40,166 bases of DNA from CAWBNS01 sp964445105 (GTDB lineage Bacteria > Chlamydiota > Chlamydiia > Chlamydiales > JAJFMA01): contig CAYUJS010000015.1 of the NCBI GenBank assembly GCA_964445105.1, positions 1 through 40,166 on the forward strand. Direction: 5' to 3'. The position numbers and the translations under genes were made by a program. Below the pieces are notes generated by a model. That model searched no databases. It was given only the letters and a program-made list of their open reading frames with translations, and was not told the DNA's origin. Numbering within the stretch: position 1 is the first letter of the stretch; the number at the start of each line of letters is the position of its first letter. Shown piece after piece: positions 1 to 6,951 of this stretch.

Positions 1-354
1 CGATCGCAAAAATGGAGGTAAAGGCCTTCCTTATCTGTCTGGGGTCGACCTTATCTAATCGCTCTCTCATGTAGGTATCACAGGGCTCTTGAGCCACCTG
101 ATAAAGAGTGCGCAGATTATGCTTGATACACTCAGTTTCACGTTCGTCGCTGAACTGTAGGAGCGAGGGAATCTTTAAGCTGAACATGGCCAAGCCAGAC
201 ATTAAGCAGTCAGCAAGCGCTATAAGGCATTTTTTCCTCGAGGATCTTTTTCCGGATGATTAGGAGAGTCTTCAATAGCGCAAAAGGCCCTAGGAACTGA
301 TGACAGCAGTCCTTCAATGGATAAATACTGTTTTAGTGATCGTATAGAAGCCAT
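1..354 (-). pseudogene. Transposase N-terminal fragment (IS4-like DDE family), frameshifted, cut by window edge
   Basis: Reading the minus strand from an ATG at 354, the frame encodes about 43 residues (MASIRSLKQYLS... to ...DPRGKNAL). It then meets a TAG near 220-224. After a shift of one base it continues as ALADCLMSGLAMFSLKIPSL and, further on, PCDTYMRERLD...DPRQIRKAF, to the left edge. The LADCLMSGLAMF...PSLLQF and PCDTYMRERLD motifs are what I recognise from the N-terminal part of IS4-like transposases common in amoeba-associated bacteria. The family name is from memory. The catalytic DDE part would lie beyond base 1, so it is unknown whether the rest of the element is present. Adding one base at TTATA/GCG restores a continuous frame, so the lesion is a single-base deletion or a sequencing error. 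No inverted repeat or target duplication could be seen. Confidence 0.7.
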
Positions 355-572
355 AACACCAAAAACCAATGAAAAGTTTACGAAAAGATTTTTCTACGAT
401 GCTACCAAAGGATACCCGTAGAGGACATAATTTTTTAACGGGAACCGCTATTAGATGCTTACTCTCCGATGTCAACTTGGCCCATCGCAAAAAAATTACC
501 GAAGCAGGCCTACAGGCCGTTAAGGCCGTCTACCCTAAGATTAAATTCTCTGGGTGCTAGCGGGGCAAATTC
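355..572 (+). other. Gap between transposase remnant and ytgD; possible 63-residue ORF at 369-560
   Basis: This stretch holds one unassigned open frame, 369-560 on the plus strand, encoding 63 residues rich in Lys/Arg (begins MKSLRKDFSTML, ends VYPKIKFSGC). It has no convincing ribosome binding site. An in-frame stop lies 12-15 bases upstream, so it cannot be extended. I do not recognise it. It may be chance or a scrap of the mobile element next door. A bulged stem GGCAAATTC/GAATTGCC (564-587) spans the ytgD stop codon but has no T run. Confidence 0.25.
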
Positions 573-1583
573 CTACACCGAATTGCCAAAATGCTTTTTG
601 CTGTGTGGTTTCGTCCGCATGCGCCATTTCGCTAGCTCGCCTGTTTGCGGGGCAAACAAGAGTGAAAGCACGAAAAATGCTAAAATCAAACAGACAACTA
701 CTCCAGAGGTAGATAGGGGCAAGCCGTACACGCTTAGTAGGTGACGTGTGACGGCTACGGCTAATACTGAGGCCAAGGCGGATATGCATACGGCGAGCCA
801 CAAGACCGTTTGTAAATGATGCGTAAAGCGACGCGCAATTAGAGGCGGGCCTGTCAGCAAAGCTAGCACAAGCAAGACGCCGACCGCGCGAAAGGCCCCT
901 ACGCAGGTAATAGAGACCTGAAACATTAGTAGGTAGTTGTACAGAGTAGGCCGGTATCCCAACGCTGTAGCTAGCTGGGGGTCAAAAGTAGTGATTCTAT
1001 AGCCTCTGTAGAGAAACAGAAAGAACAAAAGATTCATGGCTGCAATCAAACAGACTAGCCGAAAGTCGTTCGGATGCAACGCGTCTGCATTTCCCATGAC
1101 TGCTTCTGTCCCCAAGTGCATATTTCTTGTGTAGAGCGTAACGAGGATGATCCCAAGAGAGAAAAAGCTATTAAAGACCAACCCAATGCTGGCATCTTCT
1201 TGTAATTTGACCGTTTTTATCAAAAATTCGGTTAAGAAAGAGGTCACGAATCCTGTCCCTATAGCAGCTACAAAAAGCAGTTGAAAATTCAGGGCGGCCC
1301 CAGTATGCGTGACGTCGATGATGGCTCCAAAGCTTTTTGACAGCAGGAAAGTCAACACAATACCCAGTAAAATCGAGTGTGATAAAGAGTTAGCCAACAT
1401 GGTTGTGCGGCGCAAAACGAGGAAAGTACCGACAAGGGCTGTGGATACGCTTACGCCGATTAATACGGCCATTTGCAACTCGTCTGTAGTGAATGGCAAT
1501 TGACCTGTGAGTAAGCCTGCGAGACGTTGGAGGAGCACTACAAAAAAACCTATAAAATTTTGGCCGTAATAAGGGTTACTCAC
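573..1583 (-). CDS. ytgD: Metal ABC transporter permease YtgD (ABC-3 family)
   Basis: This is an integral inner-membrane permease of 336 residues, the second permease of a TroABCD/Ytg-type system importing iron, manganese or zinc. It has at least seven or eight hydrophobic helices and the ABC-3 signature region (FLVLRRTTMLANSLSHSILLG near residues 54-74, then GTEAVMGNADAL and GVLLVLALLTGPPLIARRF). The start is a GTG at 1583-1581 that overlaps the ytgC stop as GTGA, a four-base overlap implying translational coupling. An AAGG lies about eight bases upstream of the GTG. It is the last gene of the operon. The C-terminus (after LFAPQTGEL) is short and basic, with no regulator domain, unlike its neighbour YtgC. 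The metal cannot be decided from the permease alone. Confidence 0.93.
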   Translation of the reverse strand: MSNPYYGQNFIGFFVVLLQRLAGLLTGQLPFTTDELQMAVLIGVSVSTALVGTFLVLRRTTMLANSLSHSILLGIVLTFLLSKSFGAIIDVTHTGAALNFQLLFVAAIGTGFVTSFLTEFLIKTVKLQEDASIGLVFNSFFSLGIILVTLYTRNMHLGTEAVMGNADALHPNDFRLVCLIAAMNLLFFLFLYRGYRITTFDPQLATALGYRPTLYNYLLMFQVSITCVGAFRAVGVLLVLALLTGPPLIARRFTHHLQTVLWLAVCISALASVLAVAVTRHLLSVYGLPLSTSGVVVCLILAFFVLSLLFAPQTGELAKWRMRTKPHSKKHFGNSV

Positions 1584-2899
1584 AACATAGCCTTGGGCGG
1601 GATGGGTTGACGGTGGGGATCCCGCTGAGGATTATTTAGCAGCTGAGTCAGTTGTTCTTCAATCTCGGGGGTGAGGATGTGCTCCATTTCCTCCGCATTG
1701 CGGTGTACTTTTTCTACTCCCACGCCCAAATGATCTGCCAAATAGACCTCCCAGAGGCGATGTAGACGTATAATTTTAGCTGCGCGATGCTGTCCGTCGC
1801 GAGTTAGGCGGTACACCTGGTAGCCTAACGAATCAATCCAGCCGGCTCGGCGTAAATAGAGCAAAACCCATCTTAGATAAATTTTTGAAACGCTCTGAAA
1901 CTTGGCAATCTGTGCAAGACTGACAGGCCCATCTGCGGAGGTATGCCAAATTGTTTTCAATACGTTTTCACAAATACATTGGAAGCGAAAAAACGTCACT
2001 CTCAGCAGTCGTTGCAAGAGGCCTCGGGCGGGCGCTAACAGAAGGGAAAGTAAGCAGATAGCCGAAGCGACGATTACGATGGTGGGCCCTGTTGGCAAAG
2101 CGAATGACTGCTGTGACAACTCTACCGCGAGGTAATTGCCGAAAAATCCGCTCAAAACTCCAAACAGAGCGGCTAGCGCCAGCATTATATAGAGTTTATT
2201 GGTGTATTGCCTGGCGGCAGCAGCTGGCGCAATCAACATGGCTGACATCAGCACCACCCCGACGGATCGCAGGCCAATCACCACCGCCAGTACAATCAAA
2301 ACGGAGATAAGGGCTTCGATGCGCCGGACCGCCAGTCCCTGCGTGATTGCATGGGCGCGGTCGAAGATGATCATCTGTAACTCTCTATAGAGCAGAGCGA
2401 TCAGCAGCACTGTAGCGAGCGCCAGTGCACCATATAAATAGATATGCCAGTCAGTCATTGTGGCACCCTGCCCAAAAAGATAATTTTGCCCTTGGCGATA
2501 AAGAGCTGTTTCCGTGAACTGTAGCTGGCTAGCCAACGTAACACCTATGCCGAAAAAAGCGGCCAAAACAAAACACAAGGCCGCATCGGCGTGGATGCGA
2601 TAACGGTTCTGCAAGAGCGTAGAGAACCACAGGCCTATATACGCAGTAAAGGCTGCCGCGCTAAGCACGCAGAAGGCAAATGGAAAGCCCTCCGAGGCGC
2701 CATCCAAGGCAGAGGCGACAATAACGCCCAGCATGACGCCGGGGTACGAGGCGTGCGCCAGCGTTTCGCCCACTAAAGATTGACGACGTAAAAGCACGAT
2801 CACACCCATCAACGAAGCCGACAAGCACATCAGTATGCTACCAACTGTTGGGGCACGCAAAACTGCATCCGTGAAATAGATTAGCGGCGAACGAAACAT
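1580..2899 (-). CDS. ytgC: Metal ABC permease fused to a DtxR/MntR-like metal-dependent repressor (YtgCR)
   Basis: The product has 439 residues, against about 280-300 for an ordinary ABC-3 permease. Residues 1 to about 285 are the membrane part (MGVIVLLRRQSLVGETLAHASYPG, later SVGVVLMSAMLIAPAAAARQ). From about residue 300 there is a soluble winged-helix region (SLAQIAKFQSVSKIYLRWVL) and then a DtxR-family dimerisation/metal-binding region: H380 (RLHRLWE), E403, E406 and H407 (AEEMEH), and DPHRQPIP at 427-434. This is the fusion described in Chlamydia as YtgCR, where the C-terminal YtgR part is released and represses the operon. Cleavage here is inferred. The E-x-x-E-H pattern resembles MntR more than DtxR, which has Cys in that region. 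It starts 28 bases after ytgB and overlaps ytgD by four. Confidence 0.93.
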   Translation of the reverse strand: MFRSPLIYFTDAVLRAPTVGSILMCLSASLMGVIVLLRRQSLVGETLAHASYPGVMLGVIVASALDGASEGFPFAFCVLSAAAFTAYIGLWFSTLLQNRYRIHADAALCFVLAAFFGIGVTLASQLQFTETALYRQGQNYLFGQGATMTDWHIYLYGALALATVLLIALLYRELQMIIFDRAHAITQGLAVRRIEALISVLIVLAVVIGLRSVGVVLMSAMLIAPAAAARQYTNKLYIMLALAALFGVLSGFFGNYLAVELSQQSFALPTGPTIVIVASAICLLSLLLAPARGLLQRLLRVTFFRFQCICENVLKTIWHTSADGPVSLAQIAKFQSVSKIYLRWVLLYLRRAGWIDSLGYQVYRLTRDGQHRAAKIIRLHRLWEVYLADHLGVGVEKVHRNAEEMEHILTPEIEEQLTQLLNNPQRDPHRQPIPPKAML

Positions 2900-2927
2900 A
2901 TAACGCTACTTGCCCTTTGGATAACGG

Positions 2928-3698
2928 TTACCATTTAAGCCCGCTTTCCTTTGTTTGTGAAAGGCGCATCGCTTGATCGAGGAGACAGTAACTTTTCCCA
3001 TAGGCCTGATGCAGATGGCCCGGGGCAAACACATCCTTCGTTTCTCCACAGGCGACAAGACGCATGTTGAGGATCACTAACCAATCGAAGTAGTTTTCCA
3101 CTGAGTTCAAGTCGTGGTGAACAAGTAAGATGGTCTTACCCTGGTCTCGTAAGCTTTTGAGCAAACTGACAATGACAGTTTCCGAAGCTAAGTCAATACC
3201 TGCGAAAGGTTCGTCCATAAAATACAAGTCGGCCTCCTGAAGCAACGCGCGCGCAAGGAAAGCGCGCTGCTGCTGACCGCCCGAAAGCTGACTGGTCTGG
3301 CGATTGGCAAAACCTACCAAGTCGACCAGCTGTAGGTAATGTTCCGCAGCTTCAACATCTGCCTTCCTCGGCCAATTTAGCATTCCCAATCGGCCATACC
3401 GACCCATCAATACTAGCTCCCGCACAGTAATCGGAAAATCCCAATCTACCGATTCCCGTTGGGGCACGTAAGCGACGCGGCTGCGTTGTTTTTTTAGACT
3501 CTCTCCAAAAAACTCAACCTTGCCAGACATTGGTTTAATGATCCCCATCGCGGCTTTAATGAGGGTGCTCTTGCCCGCGCCGTTAGGCCCGATGATGCCC
3601 ACAAGCTTACCAGAGGGAATGGATAGCGAGATATCCCACAAAACAGGAGTTTTGTCATAATTGACAGTCAGTTGCTGAATTTCAAGCGCATTGGCCAT
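2928..3698 (-). CDS. ytgB: Metal ABC transporter ATP-binding protein YtgB
   Basis: This is the cytoplasmic ATPase subunit (256 residues) that powers the Ytg metal importer. Walker A is GPNGAGKST at residues 37-45, followed by a Q-loop region (YVPQRESVDWDFP), the ABC signature LSGGQQQR, Walker B (LYFMDEPFAG) and the switch histidine in LLVHHDLN. The VDWDFP and MGRYGRLG stretches are typical of manganese/zinc/iron importer ATPases (TroB/MntB/ZnuC group). The gene begins five bases after the ytgA stop, with a weak TAAGAG ahead of the ATG. Length and motifs are complete. Confidence 0.95.
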   Translation of the reverse strand: MANALEIQQLTVNYDKTPVLWDISLSIPSGKLVGIIGPNGAGKSTLIKAAMGIIKPMSGKVEFFGESLKKQRSRVAYVPQRESVDWDFPITVRELVLMGRYGRLGMLNWPRKADVEAAEHYLQLVDLVGFANRQTSQLSGGQQQRAFLARALLQEADLYFMDEPFAGIDLASETVIVSLLKSLRDQGKTILLVHHDLNSVENYFDWLVILNMRLVACGETKDVFAPGHLHQAYGKSYCLLDQAMRLSQTKESGLKW

Positions 3699-3703
3699 AA
3701 CTC

Positions 3704-4687
3704 TTAGGGCTCGGTTAAGTGTTCCTTGATCGTCCGTGCATTATGCCACACCATCTTTATATAAGTATCGCCATCAGATCCCGGATCGCCCATCGCATCA
3801 GCATATAGGGGGTCTGTAGAACAGCGAATGTTGAGTCCTATCTCCCTGCCTGCATGCACAATTTTGCGCAGCGAATCTTTGCTCACGTTCGTCTCAGGAA
3901 AGATAACATTGATAGCGTGCAGCTTGAGATAATCTAAGATACCTTGAATATGCGTGGGGCTGAGTTGACTTTCTGGCGAAAGCCCCTCAGGCGCTGCCAC
4001 ACGCTTCATCCATGTTTGATCCCTCACTTCCGCCGGCGGAGCCAAGTAAGCGCGCCCAAAATAATTAAACGCGTCGTGGCTAGAGACAAGATAGCGTCTG
4101 TCATCGGGAATTTCCTGCATCGCCTGTTTAATATGTTGATGGATTTCAGTCATCTCCTGTTGTAGAGCGTCGCCGCGTGCTTGGAAAAGCTGCGCATGCT
4201 CGGGCGCTGCCTCGCTTAAGACTTGGACGATAAAAGGGACTATCTGCTGCCAAATCGACACATCCATCCAAATATGCGGGTCAGCGGTTTCGCCTACATG
4301 AATGAGCCAATCAGGATGAGCCTGCATGATTTTGTCACCCAGAAGAACTGTGTGGGCGTTCCCCGCTAAATGGTTGGCGATGCTTGGATGATGCTCCAGA
4401 CCGAGCCCGGTAGCAAAAATGACCTGCGCCGAGGTTAGTTTCTCATCGTCGCCTTTCACAAGCTGGTAAGAGTGGGGGTCCAGGCCGTTGCGGATCAGTA
4501 CCCATGTATCGACTTCGCGGCCACCTACCGTTTTGACAATATCTCCAACTACCGAAGTGGTAGCCAAAACCTTAACTTTCCCGTTTGGAGACATCCAATC
4601 CTGTAAATGCGCCAGTTCCTCATGGCGATGGGTCGACGAACATTGGGCAAACAATAACAACGCTAAACAAGTAAGTAAGATCTTCAT
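3704..4687 (-). CDS. ytgA: Metal-binding periplasmic protein YtgA (TroA-like, cluster A-I)
   Basis: This solute-binding component (327 residues) captures the metal outside the inner membrane. It has an N-terminal hydrophobic signal ending in LLLFAQC. That resembles a lipobox but has Gln before the Cys, so lipidation is uncertain. Metal ligands expected for the TroA family are visible: His in GLDPHSYQL, His in ADPHIWMD, His in SSHDAFNYFG, and acidic residues in STDPLYADAMGD. I choose the ATG at 4687, which overlaps the mrp stop by one base (TGATG) and follows a strong GGGAGAG. A TTG one codon earlier also lies in frame. As first transporter gene it sits directly behind mrp, so the five genes probably form one transcript. 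Confidence 0.93.
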   Translation of the reverse strand: MKILLTCLALLLFAQCSSTHRHEELAHLQDWMSPNGKVKVLATTSVVGDIVKTVGGREVDTWVLIRNGLDPHSYQLVKGDDEKLTSAQVIFATGLGLEHHPSIANHLAGNAHTVLLGDKIMQAHPDWLIHVGETADPHIWMDVSIWQQIVPFIVQVLSEAAPEHAQLFQARGDALQQEMTEIHQHIKQAMQEIPDDRRYLVSSHDAFNYFGRAYLAPPAEVRDQTWMKRVAAPEGLSPESQLSPTHIQGILDYLKLHAINVIFPETNVSKDSLRKIVHAGREIGLNIRCSTDPLYADAMGDPGSDGDTYIKMVWHNARTIKEHLTEP

Positions 4688-5754
4688 CAATTACTCTCTC
4701 CCAAGTTTCTTAACCATTCGTAGGTGTAAATACCTTTGGAACATCCCGACGCAAACTGGATCTGCAAAGCATAGCGCCCCAACTGCTTGAACGAGATGGC
4801 CTGTAGATCATTGGGAATAGTAACCGGATCAACCATTCGCCTGCCCGCATTTTCATCACAACAGCCAGCACAGGGGCATTGTCGCTGCAGCTGCGCCAAC
4901 CGGTACTGGCCTGTTCTTCCATCTGGCCAGGAAACCGTGATGGAGTAAGCATCCTGCTGATGTATTTGCGGTACGTTAACAGTAGGAAGTTTGGGCAACG
5001 CCTTGAATCGGTGACCCAACTCCTCGAAAGCAGCGCTTGCTACCGAGGGGTAGTCGAAAATAGAGCGTCCCAAATCTCCACACTCACTCACTAAAGGATC
5101 GAGCGGCACCTGCTCCAACAAAGGCACGGCAAACTCTTCAGCCAAACGCCGCCCACCATCTTTGCCAAATGGATACGCTTTTGCCCCACTCGGCTGCACA
5201 TAGTAGCTCATATTTTCCACAATTCCCAAAATGGGAACTTGAACCTGCTCAAACAAATGCATCGCCTTGCGCACGTCCATCAAAGCGACCTCCTGAGGCG
5301 TGGTCACCATGATAGCCCCGCTTAAATTGGCTTTTTGACACAAGCTCATCTGAATGTCCCCTGTTCCGGGTGGAAAATCAATCAATAGGTAGTCTAAGGG
5401 CCCCCACTCAACCTGTGTAATGAACTGGTGAATGAGCTGGTTTGCAATCGGCGCACGCACGGCTGTCGCATGATTTTCTTTGCCAAAAAAAGCCAAAGAG
5501 ATCACCCGGATTCCGCTGCACATAGCGGGCATCAGCGTAGGCCCTTTTTGCGCAGGCAAAGTCTGTTCGGGGAGCATCCTTCTGACGGAGGGTCCGTAAA
5601 CGTCTGCATCCAAAATGCCCACCTGAGCTCCCTGAAGAGCCAGCGCCAACGCCAAATTAATGGTTATCGTCGACTTGCCTACACCGCCTTTGCCAGCCGC
5701 GATGGCGATAATCGATTGCGGACCGGAAGTGGATAATAACGCCATGTTTGCCAT
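4687..5754 (-). CDS. mrp: Mrp/NBP35-type P-loop ATPase with C-terminal DUF971 domain (HCF101-like)
   Basis: The product has 355 residues. Residues 15-250 are a MinD/Mrp ATPase: deviant Walker A GKGGVGKST (21-29), DADVYGPS, and LIDFPPGTGD. Residues from about 265 form a DUF971 domain (ITVSWPDGRTGQY, then QCPCAGCCDE, and FASGCSKGIYTYEWLR). Mrp proteins carry or insert iron-sulfur clusters. In the common form a CxxC follows the ENMS motif. Here that stretch reads ENMSYYVQPSGAKAYPFGKDGG and has no cysteine. Plant HCF101, as I recall it, has the same Mrp-DUF971 order and a similar cysteine-free PFGKG segment, but also an N-terminal DUF59 domain that is absent here. The stop overlaps the ytgA start, so iron-sulfur handling and metal import are co-expressed. 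The start is an ATG at 5754 with a weak binding site; a second ATG follows three codons later. Confidence 0.9.
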   Translation of the reverse strand: MANMALLSTSGPQSIIAIAAGKGGVGKSTITINLALALALQGAQVGILDADVYGPSVRRMLPEQTLPAQKGPTLMPAMCSGIRVISLAFFGKENHATAVRAPIANQLIHQFITQVEWGPLDYLLIDFPPGTGDIQMSLCQKANLSGAIMVTTPQEVALMDVRKAMHLFEQVQVPILGIVENMSYYVQPSGAKAYPFGKDGGRRLAEEFAVPLLEQVPLDPLVSECGDLGRSIFDYPSVASAAFEELGHRFKALPKLPTVNVPQIHQQDAYSITVSWPDGRTGQYRLAQLQRQCPCAGCCDENAGRRMVDPVTIPNDLQAISFKQLGRYALQIQFASGCSKGIYTYEWLRNLGESN

Positions 5755-6123
5755 TCGCCTATAAGCCCAGAAATCGCCATACTATGACAATCTAGCCAAG
5801 GTTTACGAGTTATTTTTCAGATTCGGTGCAAGCTTTTAATCCACAACAAATTATATTTTTGAATACATAATTAGGTTATAGCTTGGGCAGATAAACGGCT
5901 GCTGTTAGGTGCCCTCTAAGCTCCTTACTTCAATGCCTTTGAACATTTTTCTCAAGGAGTTATTTTTTGTTGCAAGAAAATCATATAATTCCATAGATTC
6001 CCCTTAATTAATTAAAAAGCGAGATCCTAATCGGCTTGTAGAGGTCCTATTTCTAGAACCTCTACGATGGATTTTGGGAAGCGAGCTTACAAAATTTGTA
6101 ACAACAAAGGGATAGGTAGAACA
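5755..6123. other. Divergent intergenic region between mrp and the small basic gene
   Basis: These 369 bases separate two divergently read genes and should hold both promoters. A perfect -10 hexamer TATAAT lies at 5984-5989 on the plus strand, in AT-rich sequence, without a convincing -35. A hairpin follows at 6038-6065 (listed separately). An open frame of 24 codons (5933-6007) is present but has no supporting feature. I see no clear promoter for mrp. Confidence 0.4.
6038..6065 (+). promoter_or_regulatory. Inverted repeat upstream of the small basic gene
   Basis: GTAGAGGT (6038-6045) and ACCTCTAC (6058-6065) are perfect complements. After one mismatch they are extended inward by CTA/TAG, leaving a four-base loop. 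No T run follows, so it is not a terminator. It lies between the TATAAT at 5984 and the start codon at 6124, where an operator or a 5' leader hairpin would sit. The function is inferred from position only. Confidence 0.45.
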
Positions 6124-6645
6124 ATGAACGAACGAAATAACAAAATTGAACCGAAGGATTTGGAGCAGGTAATTGCCCAGGCCATCAAACGAGTGAGCGC
6201 TCGCAAAGAAAATGATCTTTGCCGCTATCTCCCCGTTTCTACCGGTGGCTACATGCACCATTTCACCATGCGCAAAATGAAAGGTGAGAATCCACGTCAG
6301 CTCATCCAATTGATCACAAAATACATCATAGATGCTGACAAACCCTCCACAGTGCCCCCAAAACAGCGCGCAGCACGCGGTTCCCGCAAGCGTCGTGATC
6401 AAGTTTCTTTTTCCAAGCAAGATCTCGAGCGCATGCTGAATATGGCCCGCACTGCAGGTGATAAAGAGATGATTCGCAAACTGACGCCAAGAAAAGATCT
6501 ACGCGCCACTAAACGCGAATTGATCTCTTCCATACGACACGGCCGCGTTGAGCCTGAGCTATGGAATTCTTACGTGGAAACGATTACTCACCAAAATCAA
6601 GTGACAACTGCCAATAGCAATCAACCGGCACATGCTACTCTATAG
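6124..6645 (+). CDS. Small basic protein of unknown function (possible CT066 counterpart)
   Basis: The product has 173 residues and is strongly basic, especially at 80-100 (QRAARGSRKRRDQ) and 120-145 (RKLTPRKDLRATKREL). A central motif CRYLPVSTGGYMHHFTMRKMK is followed by NPRQLIQLITKYI. There are no membrane segments or signal peptide. I do not recognise a described domain. The charge suggests nucleic-acid contact, which is inference. The C. trachomatis gene between npt1 and ytgA (CT066, from memory) is a hypothetical of about this size, and the neighbourhood here matches. The start at 6124 is preferred over an in-frame ATG at 6067, because a GATAGGT lies eight bases before it while the earlier ATG overlaps the hairpin region and lacks a binding site. 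A strong terminator follows. Confidence 0.8.
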   Translation: MNERNNKIEPKDLEQVIAQAIKRVSARKENDLCRYLPVSTGGYMHHFTMRKMKGENPRQLIQLITKYIIDADKPSTVPPKQRAARGSRKRRDQVSFSKQDLERMLNMARTAGDKEMIRKLTPRKDLRATKRELISSIRHGRVEPELWNSYVETITHQNQVTTANSNQPAHATL

Positions 6646-6668
6646 TAGTCTCAAGGCCAATTGATAAT

Positions 6669-6704
6669 AAGCGCAAGAAGCCAATTGTATTCTTGCGCTT
6701 TTTT
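6669..6704 (+). terminator. Rho-independent terminator after the small basic gene
   Basis: AAGCGCAAGAA (6669-6679) pairs perfectly with TTCTTGCGCTT (6690-6700), with a ten-base loop, and a run of T's continues to 6704. Confidence 0.9.
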
Positions 6705-6781
6705 ATGTCACGACAACGGCGGCAGACCGGCGCTAACGGCACGTCTAGTTTGTGACGAGTTTATAGCCTTGGTTACAAGAT

Positions 6782-6822
6782 GAGACCGATGGCTGTCTCA
6801 AAGCCATTCTGTCTCTTTTTTT
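6782..6822 (+). terminator. Second hairpin plus T run in the npt leader region (terminator or attenuator)
   Basis: GAGAC (6782-6786) and ATGGCT (6789-6794) can pair with AGCCAT (6802-6807) and GTCTC (6811-6815); seven T's follow. An extra GTCTC copy at 6795-6799 could capture GAGAC instead, giving an alternative, smaller hairpin. It lies 78 bases downstream of a complete terminator and 130 bases before the translocase gene, with no gene between. It may be a back-up terminator, an attenuator, or the end of a small RNA. Confidence 0.55.
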
Positions 6823-6854
6823 CAGAGGGAGCTACTGCCGTTCAAAAAAGACCC

Positions 6855-6883
6855 TTGGGTTTTATTCGGTCTGTTATTACACT
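6855..6883 (+). promoter_or_regulatory. Candidate promoter for the ATP/ADP translocase
   Basis: TTGGGT (6855-6860) and TACACT (6878-6883) are separated by 17 bases, about 70 bases ahead of the start codon and beyond the T run at 6816-6822. The match to the sigma-70/66 consensus is moderate. Confidence 0.4.
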
Positions 6884-6951
6884 AGGACTCTTTTGGAGAA
6901 AAACTCGTTCTGTTTGGGGCGAGTCATTTATATTTTAGAGGAAAGAAAATC

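Noticed and set aside
5953..5996. AAGGAG followed by TTG and nine codons, like a leader peptide
   Set aside because: The predicted transcript would start downstream of it (TATAAT at 5984), so it would not be in the mRNA.
5933..6007. A 24-codon open frame (begins MPLNIFLKELFF) in the mrp divergent region
   Set aside because: Too short, no binding site, and it contains the best -10 hexamer of the region; likely chance.
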